Origin: Guillardia theta CCMP2712
Taxonomy: Eukaryota; Cryptophyceae; Pyrenomonadales; Geminigeraceae
Direction: 5' to 3'
NCBI RefSeq assembly: GCF_000315625.1
Contig: NW_005434633.1
Location: 524,346 to 550,785 of the forward strand
Length of the DNA stretch: 26,440 nucleotides
The notes under the pieces were generated by a model, which worked only from the letters and a program-made list of their open reading frames with translations, had not been told where the DNA came from and ran no database searches. Every line of letters begins with the position of its first letter. Positions within the stretch are counted from its first letter, which is position 1. The translations under genes were made by a program, and so were the position numbers. Shown piece after piece: positions 9,471-23,181 of the stretch.

Positions 9471-9845
9471 TGTTACTACCCCCACCCCCAACATTCAAAC
9501 TAACCACCACCCTACCCTGGGACTAACTCCTGTATATGAGTGTACCCTACAAATGGACCCCAAAAGTACCCCTTCATTGAAATGACCCCAAGGGTTGAAG
9601 ACCCCACCAAATTTTCATTAGTACCCCCTCTTTCACCCTTTACTACCCCCTTTTTCTCTACCACCCTACCTAGATCAATCTTCCATCACCTCCATGTCTA
9701 ACTTGCACGTATCCCCACTTACATATGAGACTACCCCATGAAATAATTGATAACCGGTCATTGTATTCGTAATAGTACCCCCCCATTTACATCGAATAAT
9801 AATCATTCAAGAACCCCTACCTACTATTTCAATCACCCCACCACC
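9471..9845. repeat. TACCCC-motif block in a divergent promoter
   Basis: This is the same degenerate sequence type as at 4411-4800: runs such as TACTACCCCCACCCCCAAC, ACCACCCTACCCTGG, AGTACCCC and ACTACCCC, separated by 20-40 nt of AT-rich sequence. Here the C-rich strand is the plus strand throughout. The block nearly fills the 416 bp between the divergent ankyrin (start 9455, -) and basic-protein (start 9872, +) genes, so it must include both promoters. No TATA box or other known element stands out. The plus strand is C-rich and the minus strand has clustered G runs. Confidence 0.75.
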
Positions 9846-9871
9846 TGGCTGCCCCGTCGACGCCTCTGAAC

Positions 9872-10456
9872 ATGCTGGCCGCTCGGCAACAGAACATGAG
9901 AGCTATGGCGAAGGTTGCGCGCTGCTTCTCCTCTTTCACATCCTCCTCCTCCTCTTCCACTTCCTCTTCTTCCTCCTCCTTCTCTTCCTTCTCTTCCTTG
10001 TTGTCCCCTTCCCCCCCGTCCTCCTCCTCTTTATCCACTTGCTTTGTCCGCAATGCTTTCAAGTTTTCTGGAACCGACAGCAGCTTTCCTGCTGGCATCG
10101 CTGCTAAGGGATCGTTCCCTTCTGTCTCAACCCCGATCAGATATTCTCCTTTCCTCGGTCAGAGCTTGGAGCAGCTGGCTCAGTCGCGAGCTCGAGCGGG
10201 GAGCATTGGATCGCAGAGTCCAGGCCCGGCCCATTGCATGCTGAACCAGTTCGTCTTCGTCCCTTCGTTCGACGCGTTCGATGAAGATCAGGTCATCATG
10301 GAGGCGATGAATCGCAATGCAAGGAAGCCCACGAAAGCAAACCATGGAAAGAGGCCATGCTCGCACTGGGGCAGAAAGGCAAGAGGGAAGATCCATAAAC
10401 ATGCTGTCAAGCCGGATCTGAAAGGTGAGAGGAGGAGCAAGAAGAAGTTCAGGTGA
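9872..10456 (+). CDS. Small basic protein, likely organelle-targeted
   Basis: An intronless 194-aa frame starting at the ATG directly after the C-rich spacer. The N-terminus is rich in Ala, Arg and Ser with no acidic residues for the first 40 or so positions (MLAARQQNMRAMAKVARCFS followed by a long Ser run), typical of a mitochondrial presequence. The C-terminal third is conserved-looking and strongly basic: an acidic turn (FDAFDEDQ), then NARKPTKANHGKRPCSHWGR and a Lys/Arg tail ending SKKKFR. The K-x-NHGKRPCS-x-x-x-R-K/R motif resembles short basic extensions of organellar ribosome-associated proteins, but I cannot assign a named family. The Ser run is encoded by CT-rich codons, so part of it could be a repeat expansion. 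It is convergent with the membrane J-protein gene. Confidence 0.65.
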   Translation: MLAARQQNMRAMAKVARCFSSFTSSSSSSTSSSSSSFSSFSSLLSPSPPSSSSLSTCFVRNAFKFSGTDSSFPAGIAAKGSFPSVSTPIRYSPFLGQSLEQLAQSRARAGSIGSQSPGPAHCMLNQFVFVPSFDAFDEDQVIMEAMNRNARKPTKANHGKRPCSHWGRKARGKIHKHAVKPDLKGERRSKKKFR

Positions 10457-10804
10457 AGAATATTTACGTCGATCTGAGAGGATAAGCGTGTGAGGAGCTC
10501 TCTATTACAGATGTGGTTAGACATGGGGGTGATGGGGTGAGGTGCTCTTAACATCTTTGCTATAAAACGAACCTTGCAACATGAGACGAGTCTAATGAAT
10601 GCTGCATACGCGTCAAACAATCTTTGTGTTTGCTTGCCTGGCGGGCAGTTCATTCAAAATCATGGAGATAGATCAGAAGACGAGGTTCAAGAGAAGCTTG
10701 TCTTCACATAAACAAAATAATTCAGCATGGGATGGCTTCGCGGCAGGGCTGGCATGCTCGCAGCCATGGCAGTTCGTCCCCTGACGCCCCTCAGTTTCAG
10801 CACT
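10457..10804. other. Convergent intergenic spacer, no gene
   Basis: This is the interval between the basic-protein stop and the stop of the membrane J-protein gene. It should contain both 3' UTRs. The only ORFs are short and lack coding character. No repeat or strong hairpin was noticed. Confidence 0.6.
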
Positions 10805-11949
10805 TCAGTCCTTCCAATATGCTTCCACCCAGAGCCATAGTGGATAGACGAGGAGCTGTGTGGATGTGAGGAGAGCGAGAGCAGGAGCAGGGGGGTACTA
10901 TCAGGAAGCAGTGACGCACAAAGGGAATGGAAGGAAGGGGGGAGGGGAGGAGAAGAGGAACGGGGGAGGGGAGGAGAAGAGGAACGGGGGAGGGGAGGAG
11001 AAGAGGAACGGGAGAGAGGGAGAGAGCAACTCGAGAGGAGGGGGATACACTAGGTGGGAAGAAGGAAGGGAAGGGAGGAGGAAGAGGGCAATGGAGTTAC
11101 CGATAGAAGCAACCAGTATTTCTGGCCCTTCGACCTTGGAACCTTGGGCTTCGGCTCTTGTGCAACAGCGCCCTCCTCCTGTTCACGCTACCATCACATG
11201 CACACCGTCGCTCCTCTTGCTGCTCCTGCTCTTTGTCCTACTTTTTCCTGCTCCTGCTCCCGCCCCTGCCCCTGCCCCTGCCCCTCCTCCACACTCTCTC
11301 GCACCTTCCCACCCCACATCGTCCTCCCACCCTTTCTCGTTCTCGTTTTCCTCGTTTCTTACCCCTTCTCCTCCTGCAGCCTGCTGCTTTCTGTTTCCAA
11401 GGAAGGCCAAGACCGTCATGAGAAACCTGTGGAGGGTCAGGAGGAAAGGAGGAGAACCTCCAGCAGGAAGAGCAGAGCAGGGCAAGTCCAGAACAAGGAG
11501 GACACAACAACAGATACAGGAGGAGGCAGGAAAGACGAAGGAGAGGAGGGGAGAGGAGGGGAAGGGGGGGGGGCGAGAGTCAGAGTCAGGAGCAAGAGGA
11601 GGGGGAAGGGGGGAGGGAGAAAGGAGAGGGAAGGGGAGGGGGGAGAATTGGGAAGGGGATAGTTACCAGAGGCCGAAGAGGAGGCAGTAGTAGACAGAGC
11701 GAGTGACCATGTCCGTGAGTTCAGCAGTCTCGAGCTCCTTGTAGTAGGCCGCTCTGCATGCAGCGATGAGCAGCGCGGGAGCAGAGGCGGGGCCGAAGGG
11801 GGGGGAGCAGGAGAAGCATATAGAGCAAGTGGAGGAGACGAGGGTAGGAGGAGCAGGGCAAGACTAGGCAGGAGCAGCAGCAGCAGCAGCAGCAGGAGAA
11901 GCAGCAGCAGCAGGAGAAGCAGCAGCAGCAGCAGGAGAAGCAGCAGGAG

Positions 11950-11989
<40 letters not shown>

Positions 11990-12327
11990 GGTAGCATCAC
12001 CTGTCTGTAGCCTTGCCCGTCAATTTTCTCACAGCTTCTGAGATCTGCACGAATCTCTGCCTGTACAAACATTACAACTGTGACGAGGAAGAGGAAGAAG
12101 TGAAAGGAGATGGAAGGCGGGAATATAAAGGAAGAAGGGAGAGGACGTGGACGTGGACATGGAAAATGGAAAGCGGGAGCGAGAGCGAGAGCGAGGACGC
12201 AGGGGAGGCTCACTGGAGCTCAGGGTTTCCAGCCGTCTTGTCAGGATGGTAAATCTTTGAGAGCTCGCGAAACTGCTTCTTGATCTCTCCTGTGTAGGAT
12301 GAGACAAGGTCAGACTGTCAGGGAAGG

Positions 12328-12380
<53 letters not shown>

Positions 12381-14472
12381 GGGACGGGGACGAGGACGGG
12401 GACGGGGACGTGGACGGGGACGGGGACGAGGACGGGGACGGGGAAGGGAATGGGGACGGGGAAGGGGACGGGGACAATGAGGAGAGTCAGACCTGCATCA
12501 GCCCCTCTTCGCACCCCGATGATGGAATAGTAGTCCGGCACTGACTCGGGTCGGGCCCCGAGGATCTTGAAAGTGGAAAAGGTGAGAGAAGAAAATGAAA
12601 CGAGAGACCAGCAAGACAAGCAAAGACAACTCGAGGAGACAACAAATCAAAAAGCAACACACATGTTCCAGAACAGAGGAAAGGGGCAAGAAGAGAAAAG
12701 ACACATGAAGTCGCAGCTAACAGATGGGATGCAAAACATCACACCAAGACAAAGAAAACATCTCGAAGCCAATCCCACAGGCACTGACAAGTACATTTCT
12801 CCTCGACAACGAGATCGTCAGACAGTATACAGCATAACAAAGCCCAACACGTCGCCCCCAACAACTTTCCTAGCACAACGCCCAGCAGACAAGTCATACA
12901 CAACCCCCAGCTGAACACCAGCACAGCTCCAGCAACATAACCGTCACAGGCTCTCACCCATTTCGCAGTGGACTTGTACTGCTCGGGAACCTCCATCATT
13001 TCCCTCTCGAAGTACATGGCGCCGATGACAAGAGCTCCGATAGGAGCAGAGATAAGGATGACGAGGAGGAAGAAGCCGATGGTTGCGAGCTTGCCCTTGA
13101 GCCTGGCTGTGAACTCCGGCATGACGATGAGGAAGAGAGTTCCCGAGGTCTGCAGCAAGTGAGCAAGGGAGAGGCGATAATGATCAATGATCACTGATAG
13201 GAAGGAGGGAGGACAGGAACGTGTTGGAGGGTTGGGAGGAGAAGGAGGATCGGTGGAGGTCGAATGAAGACAAAGAGCAGGAGGAGAGAGGGAGGCATGA
13301 ATTGAGGGTGGAAGGCGGATGGAACGGAGGAGAGCAAGGAGGAAAGGAGGGGCGGGGTTCATGAATGAGAGAGAGGGCGGGAAGGAGCGTGCGGAGCGCG
13401 CGAGCGAGGTTGAGGGACAGGAAGGGATAACTGCAGCAGGAGAGGACACGGGACGTCTCGCTCACCAATCCACTCAGCCCATCCCACAGGTACAGGAAGA
13501 CCATCAGGGCGAGAAGCGCGGGGAAGAGACGCTGCCATGAGATTTCGACATGCATGTCGACCCCCTCCTCGCCCTCCCCTTCCCTCTTGCTTCCCCTGCC
13601 CAGCGAGTCATTGAACAACCCCGTACCTCCTCCTCCTTCCCCACCCTTCCCGCTCTCCCCCCTGACTCGTTTCTCCTTCTCCCCCCTCCTCCCTCCAACC
13701 CACACACACACTGTCCACATCCCCATCCTCTGTCTACGCCTCTCCGTTTCCCTCCCCTTCTTCCTTCCCTTATCCCTTTCCCCCCTCCTCCTCCAGCTTA
13801 CTCGTCAGACTTCTCTCCCTCTGCCTGCGCGCTCCCCTGCTTCAGCACCCTGCACATCCTGTACTTGTACAGGGGGACGAAGAGAGATTGTAACGAAAGA
13901 AAGATCATCATCCTCATCTGCTCCAGGTACAGAGAAGCATAAATGAGCACAGAGAACGTCACTCCCGCACTCATCGCCAAGTGTGACCAATTGATGCGAT
14001 CTGCTCAAGTCACGGATCAGACGCAACACACTTCCCAACTCATCACACAGATCCCTTTTTCCATCCTTCAACATCCCGTTTTGGCTCTTCTTACTCCTCC
14101 TCTTCCTCCTCTTCCTCCTTTTCCTCCTCCTCCTCTTCCTGTTCTCCCTCTTCCTCCACCACCTTCTCCTCCCCTCCCTCCTCCTACCCATCCTCCTCAT
14201 CCTCCTCACCTGATTTGCATTCAGACGCAAGATTGCTGAGCAACATTCCTGCTCCGAACGTGCTCCATGTTCCCAAACTAGACTCGCGATGTCATTGCAG
14301 GCAGATGCTTGTACAAACACGTCCACACACAAAAATAACGTTGTAACAAACATGCTGCAGACAGCATCATCAGGCATATCGAGTCTTACCTGTTAGAATC
14401 GTTGGAATAGAAGAAGAGGAAGAGGAAGAGAGCGCGGAGAGGGGTGACCTCTCCTAGCAGTGGGATTTGCAT
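10805..14472 (-). CDS. Polytopic membrane J-domain (DnaJ/HSP40) protein
   Basis: Eleven exons give 364 aa: 14472-14390, 14354-14210, 13917-13802, 13595-13466, 13149-12958, 12565-12493, 12289-12214, 11753-11667, 11426-11363, 11178-11101 and 10855-10805. All use GT-AG and all phases match. The J domain spans about residues 230-290. It begins SVPDYYSIIGVRRGADAG, contains EIKKQFRELSKIYHPDKT with the catalytic HPD at 261-263, and ends LTDMVTRSVYY. Hydrophobic segments precede it (about 11-22, 30-42, 80-93, 138-152 and 180-205), and two follow (292-311 and 343-362). HPD-containing J domains stimulate Hsp70 ATPase, so the loop between membrane segments should face an Hsp70 compartment, probably cytosol. 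The layout recalls Sec63 in having a J domain between membrane spans, but there are more spans and no Sec63 domain, so I do not name it. Exon 2 is least certain: its first intron is only 35 nt, and an alternative acceptor gives a start at 14282. Confidence 0.8.
10942..11013. repeat. 24-bp tandem repeat, three copies, in last J-gene intron
   Basis: Three near-perfect 24-bp units (GAGGGGAGGAGAAGAGGAAC plus GGGG), starting at 10942, 10966 and 10990. They lie inside the predicted 245-nt intron 11100-10856 of the membrane J-protein gene, where the sense strand is pyrimidine-rich. Confidence 0.85.
11877..11992. repeat. Interrupted (CAG)n tract in an intron
   Basis: CAG runs on the plus strand are interrupted by GAGAAG units, the longest run being about 14 CAG near 11950-11992. 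All of it lies within the 460-nt intron 12213-11754 of the membrane J-protein gene. Read on the gene's strand it is CTG, so the poly-Leu frame across it is not expected to be translated. Confidence 0.9.
12328..12475. repeat. GACGAG / GGGGAC hexamer repeats in an intron
   Basis: About eight GACGAG units are followed by degenerate GGGGAC and GGACGT variants. They lie in the 203-nt intron 12492-12290, which separates the two halves of the J domain (before and after the HPD helix). Acidic (plus) and Val/Pro (minus) ORFs over it are repeat artefacts. Confidence 0.9.
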
Positions 14473-16579
14473 TCTTGCTGATGACGCTCAAGCCAAGTGC
14501 TGAGGGCTACAACTGAAGGCGGACAAGTCACTCAAAGTCCTTAAGAGGTAGAGACATGGAGAAAAACCGCAAGACAGCATGAGTTTATGCGTGGTAAGAA
14601 CATGCCTCGTGCAACAAAAACAGAAACATCCCCACATCATACATGTTTCTCCTTGGCATGTTATATCGAAGTTTCCATCTCATCACGTCCTATCACATAA
14701 TGTTCCATGAATTCTCCAGCATTGTTGCCAGTAGCGTATCTCCTCATTACGACAGAATGCCTTCGATTCGAATCGCATCACGTTTCCACAACTACTCAAA
14801 GCCGCTACAACCCTGATGCCTGATGCTTTCTACCCTCTCACCTATCTTGTCACGTGATCGAGGCATCTGAGCCTGAAGCTCTCTACCTACCAAGATATCT
14901 CTTCTAGCTACCTTCAAACCATGATCACAGCCTCCTCGTTGTTCAGGTATCTGAGAACAAATCCGCTCGATTTTGATGTTCCAAATGCTCTACATGCTAG
15001 ATCTCAAAGGCGGAGGCTGCTTTTCCTGTCTCGTCTACATCCCTGATTTCATCTGAATTCTATCTGCAACCTTTCTTCCATGCATCTCGACTCTCGTGCC
15101 TCCTCTCCATTCCGTCCCTCTCCTTGTTCCGAATTCGACCTACTTGTCTCCCGGGATTCTTCCATCCCATGGCCTATACACCGGTACTGCATAGTATCCT
15201 AGATCGCATCCCTCCATCGCTGATGTGTCAGCTGCAGCTTCTCACTTTGCTTCTTCCTCGGAGCCTCCCCTTCCTACCTCGTAGCATATTTCTTACGCTC
15301 CTGTAAGCTCCGCATTCCTTCTTTGCACTGCACCGCTCGTTCCTCATCCTTTCCAAGTTTTCATCTTCATGTCTATGTCTATCCTCCCTCCGCTCCTCCT
15401 CCTCCCTCGCCCTTCTCGCTCCTTCCTCCCTCGCCCTTCTCGCTCCTTCCTCCCTCGCTCCTCTCACTCCTTCCTCCCTCGCCCTCCTCCCCGTCCACCA
15501 TGCTCTGTGGAGGCCGCTGCCGGGCTTGACGTGTTGACCAACTACCCTTAACTTGGTATAGTACCACCCCCCATTTGCGTAGCATATGTGACATGAAAGT
15601 ACCGGTAGTAATATGAACCTTACCCTCCCCTTCTTAAGATTATGGGCCAACGCACCCTGTAATTTCAGTGATGGAATACAACCCCTACCCCTGGACTTCC
15701 CCGGAATCGAACCCCTCACACCAGGCACCCGTGCGTCATCGGAACAGGTCCGAGGCTCATAACCAACTTTTACTCGAGAGTGACTTCCGAAGCCCGGCCC
15801 GGATTGAACTTGTCGCAACGTCACTTGATGTCGGATGCTTTGCTTGATAACAAGTCACTGAGTGTTGTCCGAAGTTCCAGGCTGGGGTTGACGACTTGAA
15901 AATGATCCCGGTCTTGAACAAGAGAGTCGAAGAGAAACGGCGGGGCTTTGAAAGCAGTGGCAACTGAGGTAGGAGGTTTGAAAATCGGATATTATCTCGC
16001 CGCATGTAAATGTTGAATTGAACATCCTGCTAGGATTCAGAGAAGTCCCGAATAGACCGGAGCATCTCGCAATGTAGCCTCCGGGAACCACCACGGTGAC
16101 AGCATGCTTGCTTTTCTGCGAAGTTGTTTCATACAGTAATCAGTGACGTGAGATGAAAGCAGGAGGTCACGGCAGCAACTCACACCATCATCGCAAAACA
16201 AACTTCCATCTGCGAGTTGCTAGCACGGTTCGTCAGTGGAAGAGTCTATTGGATAGCGTCGAGTCATCGCACTGCGGAAGGCGCTGTCAGGCTCAGTAGA
16301 CTCGTAGGAGATAGAGTCATGATGGCCACGTGTGTCGTTTATCTATTCTAGCAAGCCTAAACAGCATCGCGACGAAGGTCCTCATCTCAAACGCAAAGAT
16401 TGCTGGGCTCAGGCTGGCAACTTTGTATATTTCGAAATGATCGCCTACAGGAATCCTGACGATTCTAAAGTCTTGGAAGCACAACCTTGCAAGGCGACTC
16501 TCTACGTGCAAAAACTTCTCTTCTTCTGTCGCGTCCTCCCAGGTTCCAACTACTCCCTTGGCGCTGCTCTTGCGATCGA
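14473..16579. other. Long stretch without a convincing gene
   Basis: This interval lies between the membrane J-protein start and the Crinkler-like stop. From 14473 to 15300 the plus strand is rich in CTC/ATC words, and only short ORFs occur. A 24-bp repeat (15403-15490) and a weak TACCCC-like patch (about 15540-15690) follow. From 15690 to 16320 there are GC-richer words resembling Pol III B boxes on the minus strand but no foldable tRNA. Between 16317 and 16661 both strands have open frames of about 100 codons (plus 16332-16661, minus 16317-16610) without recognisable family features. They may be 3' UTR of the Crinkler-like gene or an unassigned exon. Confidence 0.5.
15403..15490. repeat. 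24-bp tandem repeat, about 3.6 copies
   Basis: Unit TCCCTCGCCCTTCTCGCTCC plus TTCC at 15403, 15427 and 15451, the third copy with a few changes, then a partial fourth copy. It is in a region without an assigned gene. The long minus-strand frame 15824-15228 crossing it is an Arg/Glu/Ala repeat and is not called. Confidence 0.9.
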
Positions 16580-18786
16580 CTACGTACGTGGCGGAGTGAC
16601 AGTCATCCATCCCTTTGGCCTCCGCATCGCATCCTCCTTCGAAAGCATCATGATATACTGAGTGACTCCCCTGATTTGACTCTCCTGCTCCTGGCTTGCC
16701 TTCACTCCCTGAGATGTGAAGCCTTGATCTCGTCCCCAGCAGGGCATTTCCTCATGCCCTGAAGGTACAACGAACACAAATAATTGCCTCTCAAACTTGT
16801 TCTTGGCTCGCAGAGCGTTCAAGATGTTGAGTAATGAGTCCACTTTGATAGGATGTTTCCCCGCCCGTGTCATCTGGAACATGTAGAGAACCCCGCTAGC
16901 AGACAATAACATCGCATCCATGCAAGGAAAGTTCGATGCCTTTGGCTTACAGTATGCATCCGGCATGATCACCCACTCCTCCAAGTCTCCGATTGATGAC
17001 GCAAATTCAATGTACGGTTGCGATTCCTTCAACTTCAGCTTTTCTGACCCGTTTCCATCGCCCGTATCCTCATCCAGCCTTTGCAGATGGTACATTCCTC
17101 CTCCCTTCAGCACCTCATGCGCAACGTGTTCAAAAGCTACACCTGCAGCTGACTGATAGCCAGAAGTAGGACTCGAAAAAGCAAAGTCGACAACATCATC
17201 CCAATCCCTTTTCACAAGGGTCTCAAATATCATCTTCTCGGCCTTCGTCGAGCATATTCGAGCGGTAAAGGATCTGAAGTCAGTGCTGGGGGAAAGGTGA
17301 ATCAGTTTCGATGGCATTCCAAGGTCGTCATTCACTGCTGCATCCATCTTGTTCTTGAGTGATATCACTGATTCTATTCCTCCAACAGCCTGCTCAAGTG
17401 TCTCTAAAGGTTTCACGACGATGTTTCTCGGCACATTGCCCCAATCCTCCACGATCTTCTGTACTTCGTCGGGGTCCATACCACGCTCCGATTGCATCTG
17501 GATGAAGAGTGACATCTCCTCGTCTGACCACAACGGCAAGAAATATCTCTTCGCCGATCCAGTATTCACAATTTCCTTGAACATCCCATACTTCGGTGGA
17601 GAGATTATGATTGTTTTCGCGGTTCGTGATATCGAATAGTTCCCATGGTATTTCCACAGATCACAGATATACCAGTGCCTAAACGTTTGAAGAAGGCGTT
17701 GCGCTACGGATCCATCCATGAACAGGCTCCATGCTTCTCCATCAAAGTACCAATATTCACTCCCTATCTGATACACTACTTCCTCACCAGGCCGGAGGAG
17801 CTGAAGAAGTAAGAAGTATGCGAAGCAGGACTTCCCGATCCCTGGAGTACCTGTGAGGACCACTTGATGGCATCCTTGTATGGTGTCCTTGCCCTTTAGC
17901 GTCTCTGGGTCCAACTTGAAATCATTGGCAATCAGCTCCCTCATCTTCAAGTAGCACGCTCGTATGAAGAGCTTGTTTCCAAGTGTCTCATAGCCTCCCA
18001 AGCATGTGGAGAAGCTGACGTATTCATTAGCCACCAAGCCCTTTCCTGCGCGTGCAGTAGTCCAGAGCTCTTTCAAGAAACTTAGCATGCCAACTAGCAT
18101 CAGTCCTGTTAGTACCCATGATAGCCACATTCAATTCTGTTTCACCTTCAGGTCTTGACAAGCTGTCTCGAAGTTGCACAGGACGTGGAATAAGCCCCTC
18201 AAGCCGCTTCTTGTCCTCTACAAGCCGCTTCTCCCTGTCTACAAGCAGCTGCTGGTACTGTACATGCTGCGTCTTGCTGCTTACAAGCTGCTTGAGGATC
18301 TCCTCCTGCGTTGGGTCATTTTGACCTTGCATCCCTTTCAACAGATCTGTAATCTCTTTTTGTACACCTTTGATCTTTCCTTGTACATCTTCGATCCCTC
18401 CTTGTACATTTCCGATCTCTTCATTCCGCCTCTCTTGTTGTTCTCCTTCGATTTCTGATTGCAGTCCCTCGATCCCTGTGTGTACACCCTCCATTTCATT
18501 CATCCATGGAGACCTCTGAGTCCTAGAGTCCTGAGCTTCAGCAGAGATGCCGGAATTGAGGATCTCCTCAGAACCCGTCTTGGAACGAGGGGTTGAAGCT
18601 TGCTTCACATCTTGTCTCTTCTTTTCAGGCCCTGGGGGGCAGCGCGCAAGTCAGCTTCCCATAAAGAAATTGAGCCTCGCACTCAGCCATCGCAGCACGG
18701 GGGGGATCGACACTGGTACAAAATCGATAGGTCTCACCTTGGTTGTCGCGGTCTTCAGAGGGTTCGTTCGCCCTGGGCGTCTTCAT
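16580..18786 (-). CDS. Crinkler/RHS-type P-loop NTPase with nuclease-like C-terminus
   Basis: Three exons: 18786-18738, 18631-18146 and 18105-16580 (686 aa). Introns are 106 and 40 nt (GTGAAAC...CTAACAG), both phase 1, and they remove the frame break near 18120. Residues 1-178 are charged and heptad-like, with repeated EGVQ/EIEG units (coiled coil). The central NTPase has a Walker A motif GTPGIGKS (264-271), then YWYFDG, a PLWSDEEM stretch and GNVPRNIV, as in Crinkler and trypanosome RHS proteins. The C-terminal part has GVAFEHVAHEVLKGGG (about 500-515), Asp575 and Q-x-T (589-591) followed by HPI. This matches the restriction-endonuclease-like fold of that class, with Q-x-T in place of the usual E-x-K. 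Related proteins occur in oomycetes, fungi and free-living protists as effectors or in genome conflict; a mobile-element origin has been proposed. Role here is unknown. No signal peptide is evident. The C-terminal end could be extended by an unseen exon. Confidence 0.82.
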
Positions 18787-19355
18787 GCTTCCCTCCCGTG
18801 GACACAACCGGTCCGAGAAACAAGAGTTTTACGTCATGCCGTCGCTTCCGTGGTTGGAGTAGTGGATCCCGCTGCCTTCTCCGTTTCCGAGTATTCGACG
18901 ATGAGGCGGGCTTGTAGGGTCTATAGAGAGCATCGATCATCACTCTATAAGAGCGGGTCTTGACCCTATGCAGCACCTTTACATGCACAACCCCCCCTCC
19001 TCTCCCTGCTCCCCTCCTCTCCCTGCTCCCCTCCTCTCCCTGCTCCCCTCCTCTCCCTGCTCACCTCCTCTCCCTGCTCCCCTCCTCTCCCTGCTCACCT
19101 CCTCTCCCTGCTCCCCTCCTCTCCCTGCTCGTACCCTTGACCATCATGCTCAGGAGAGAGGAACAGTGAGAGTTTATACGAGTGTAAAAGGATAGTGGGG
19201 TACAGGCGGAATAAGGATGGCTAAGGTTGATGAAATTTTGGGTTCTATGAACATCAATATGTTGCAAGCATTGTTGTTGAGGATGACGAGCCCGAGACCT
19301 GGAATGAGTGCTGAGTGTTCTTTGGGTTGCAGGTGGAGGAGCGAGGACCGCAAGG
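18787..19355. promoter_or_regulatory. Divergent intergenic region
   Basis: This region is shared 5' flank of the Crinkler-like (-) and J-PDZ (+) genes. It contains the 17-bp pyrimidine array described separately. A TTTGGGTTGCAG sequence at about 19321-19332 looks like a splice acceptor just before the J-PDZ ATG, so that gene may have a 5' UTR intron. No clear TATA box was found. Confidence 0.5.
18992..19127. repeat. 17-bp tandem array, about eight copies
   Basis: Unit CTCCCCTCCTCTCCCTG repeats with the single change CTCaCC in two non-adjacent units. It is purely pyrimidine on the plus strand except for one G per unit. It sits in the divergent promoter between the Crinkler-like and J-PDZ genes. 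Confidence 0.95.

Positions 19356-23181
<3,826 letters not shown>

Noticed and set aside
10860-11690. 276-codon plus-strand frame rich in GGGEEKRN and SPAPAP
   Set aside because: Antisense to J-gene exons and made of the intronic 24-bp repeat and pyrimidine tracts.
11437-12213. 258-codon minus-strand frame with a long poly-Leu run
   Set aside because: It crosses predicted introns of the membrane J-protein gene; the Leu run is an intronic CTG repeat. Only short parts coincide with exons, in other frames.
15680-15780. Possible tRNA gene on the minus strand
   Set aside because: A B-box word is present, but the T-stem, acceptor stem and anticodon arm do not pair.
15228-15824. 198-codon minus-strand frame with REEGARRA repeats
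   Set aside because: The repeat derives from the 24-bp tandem array; the remainder lacks protein-like character.
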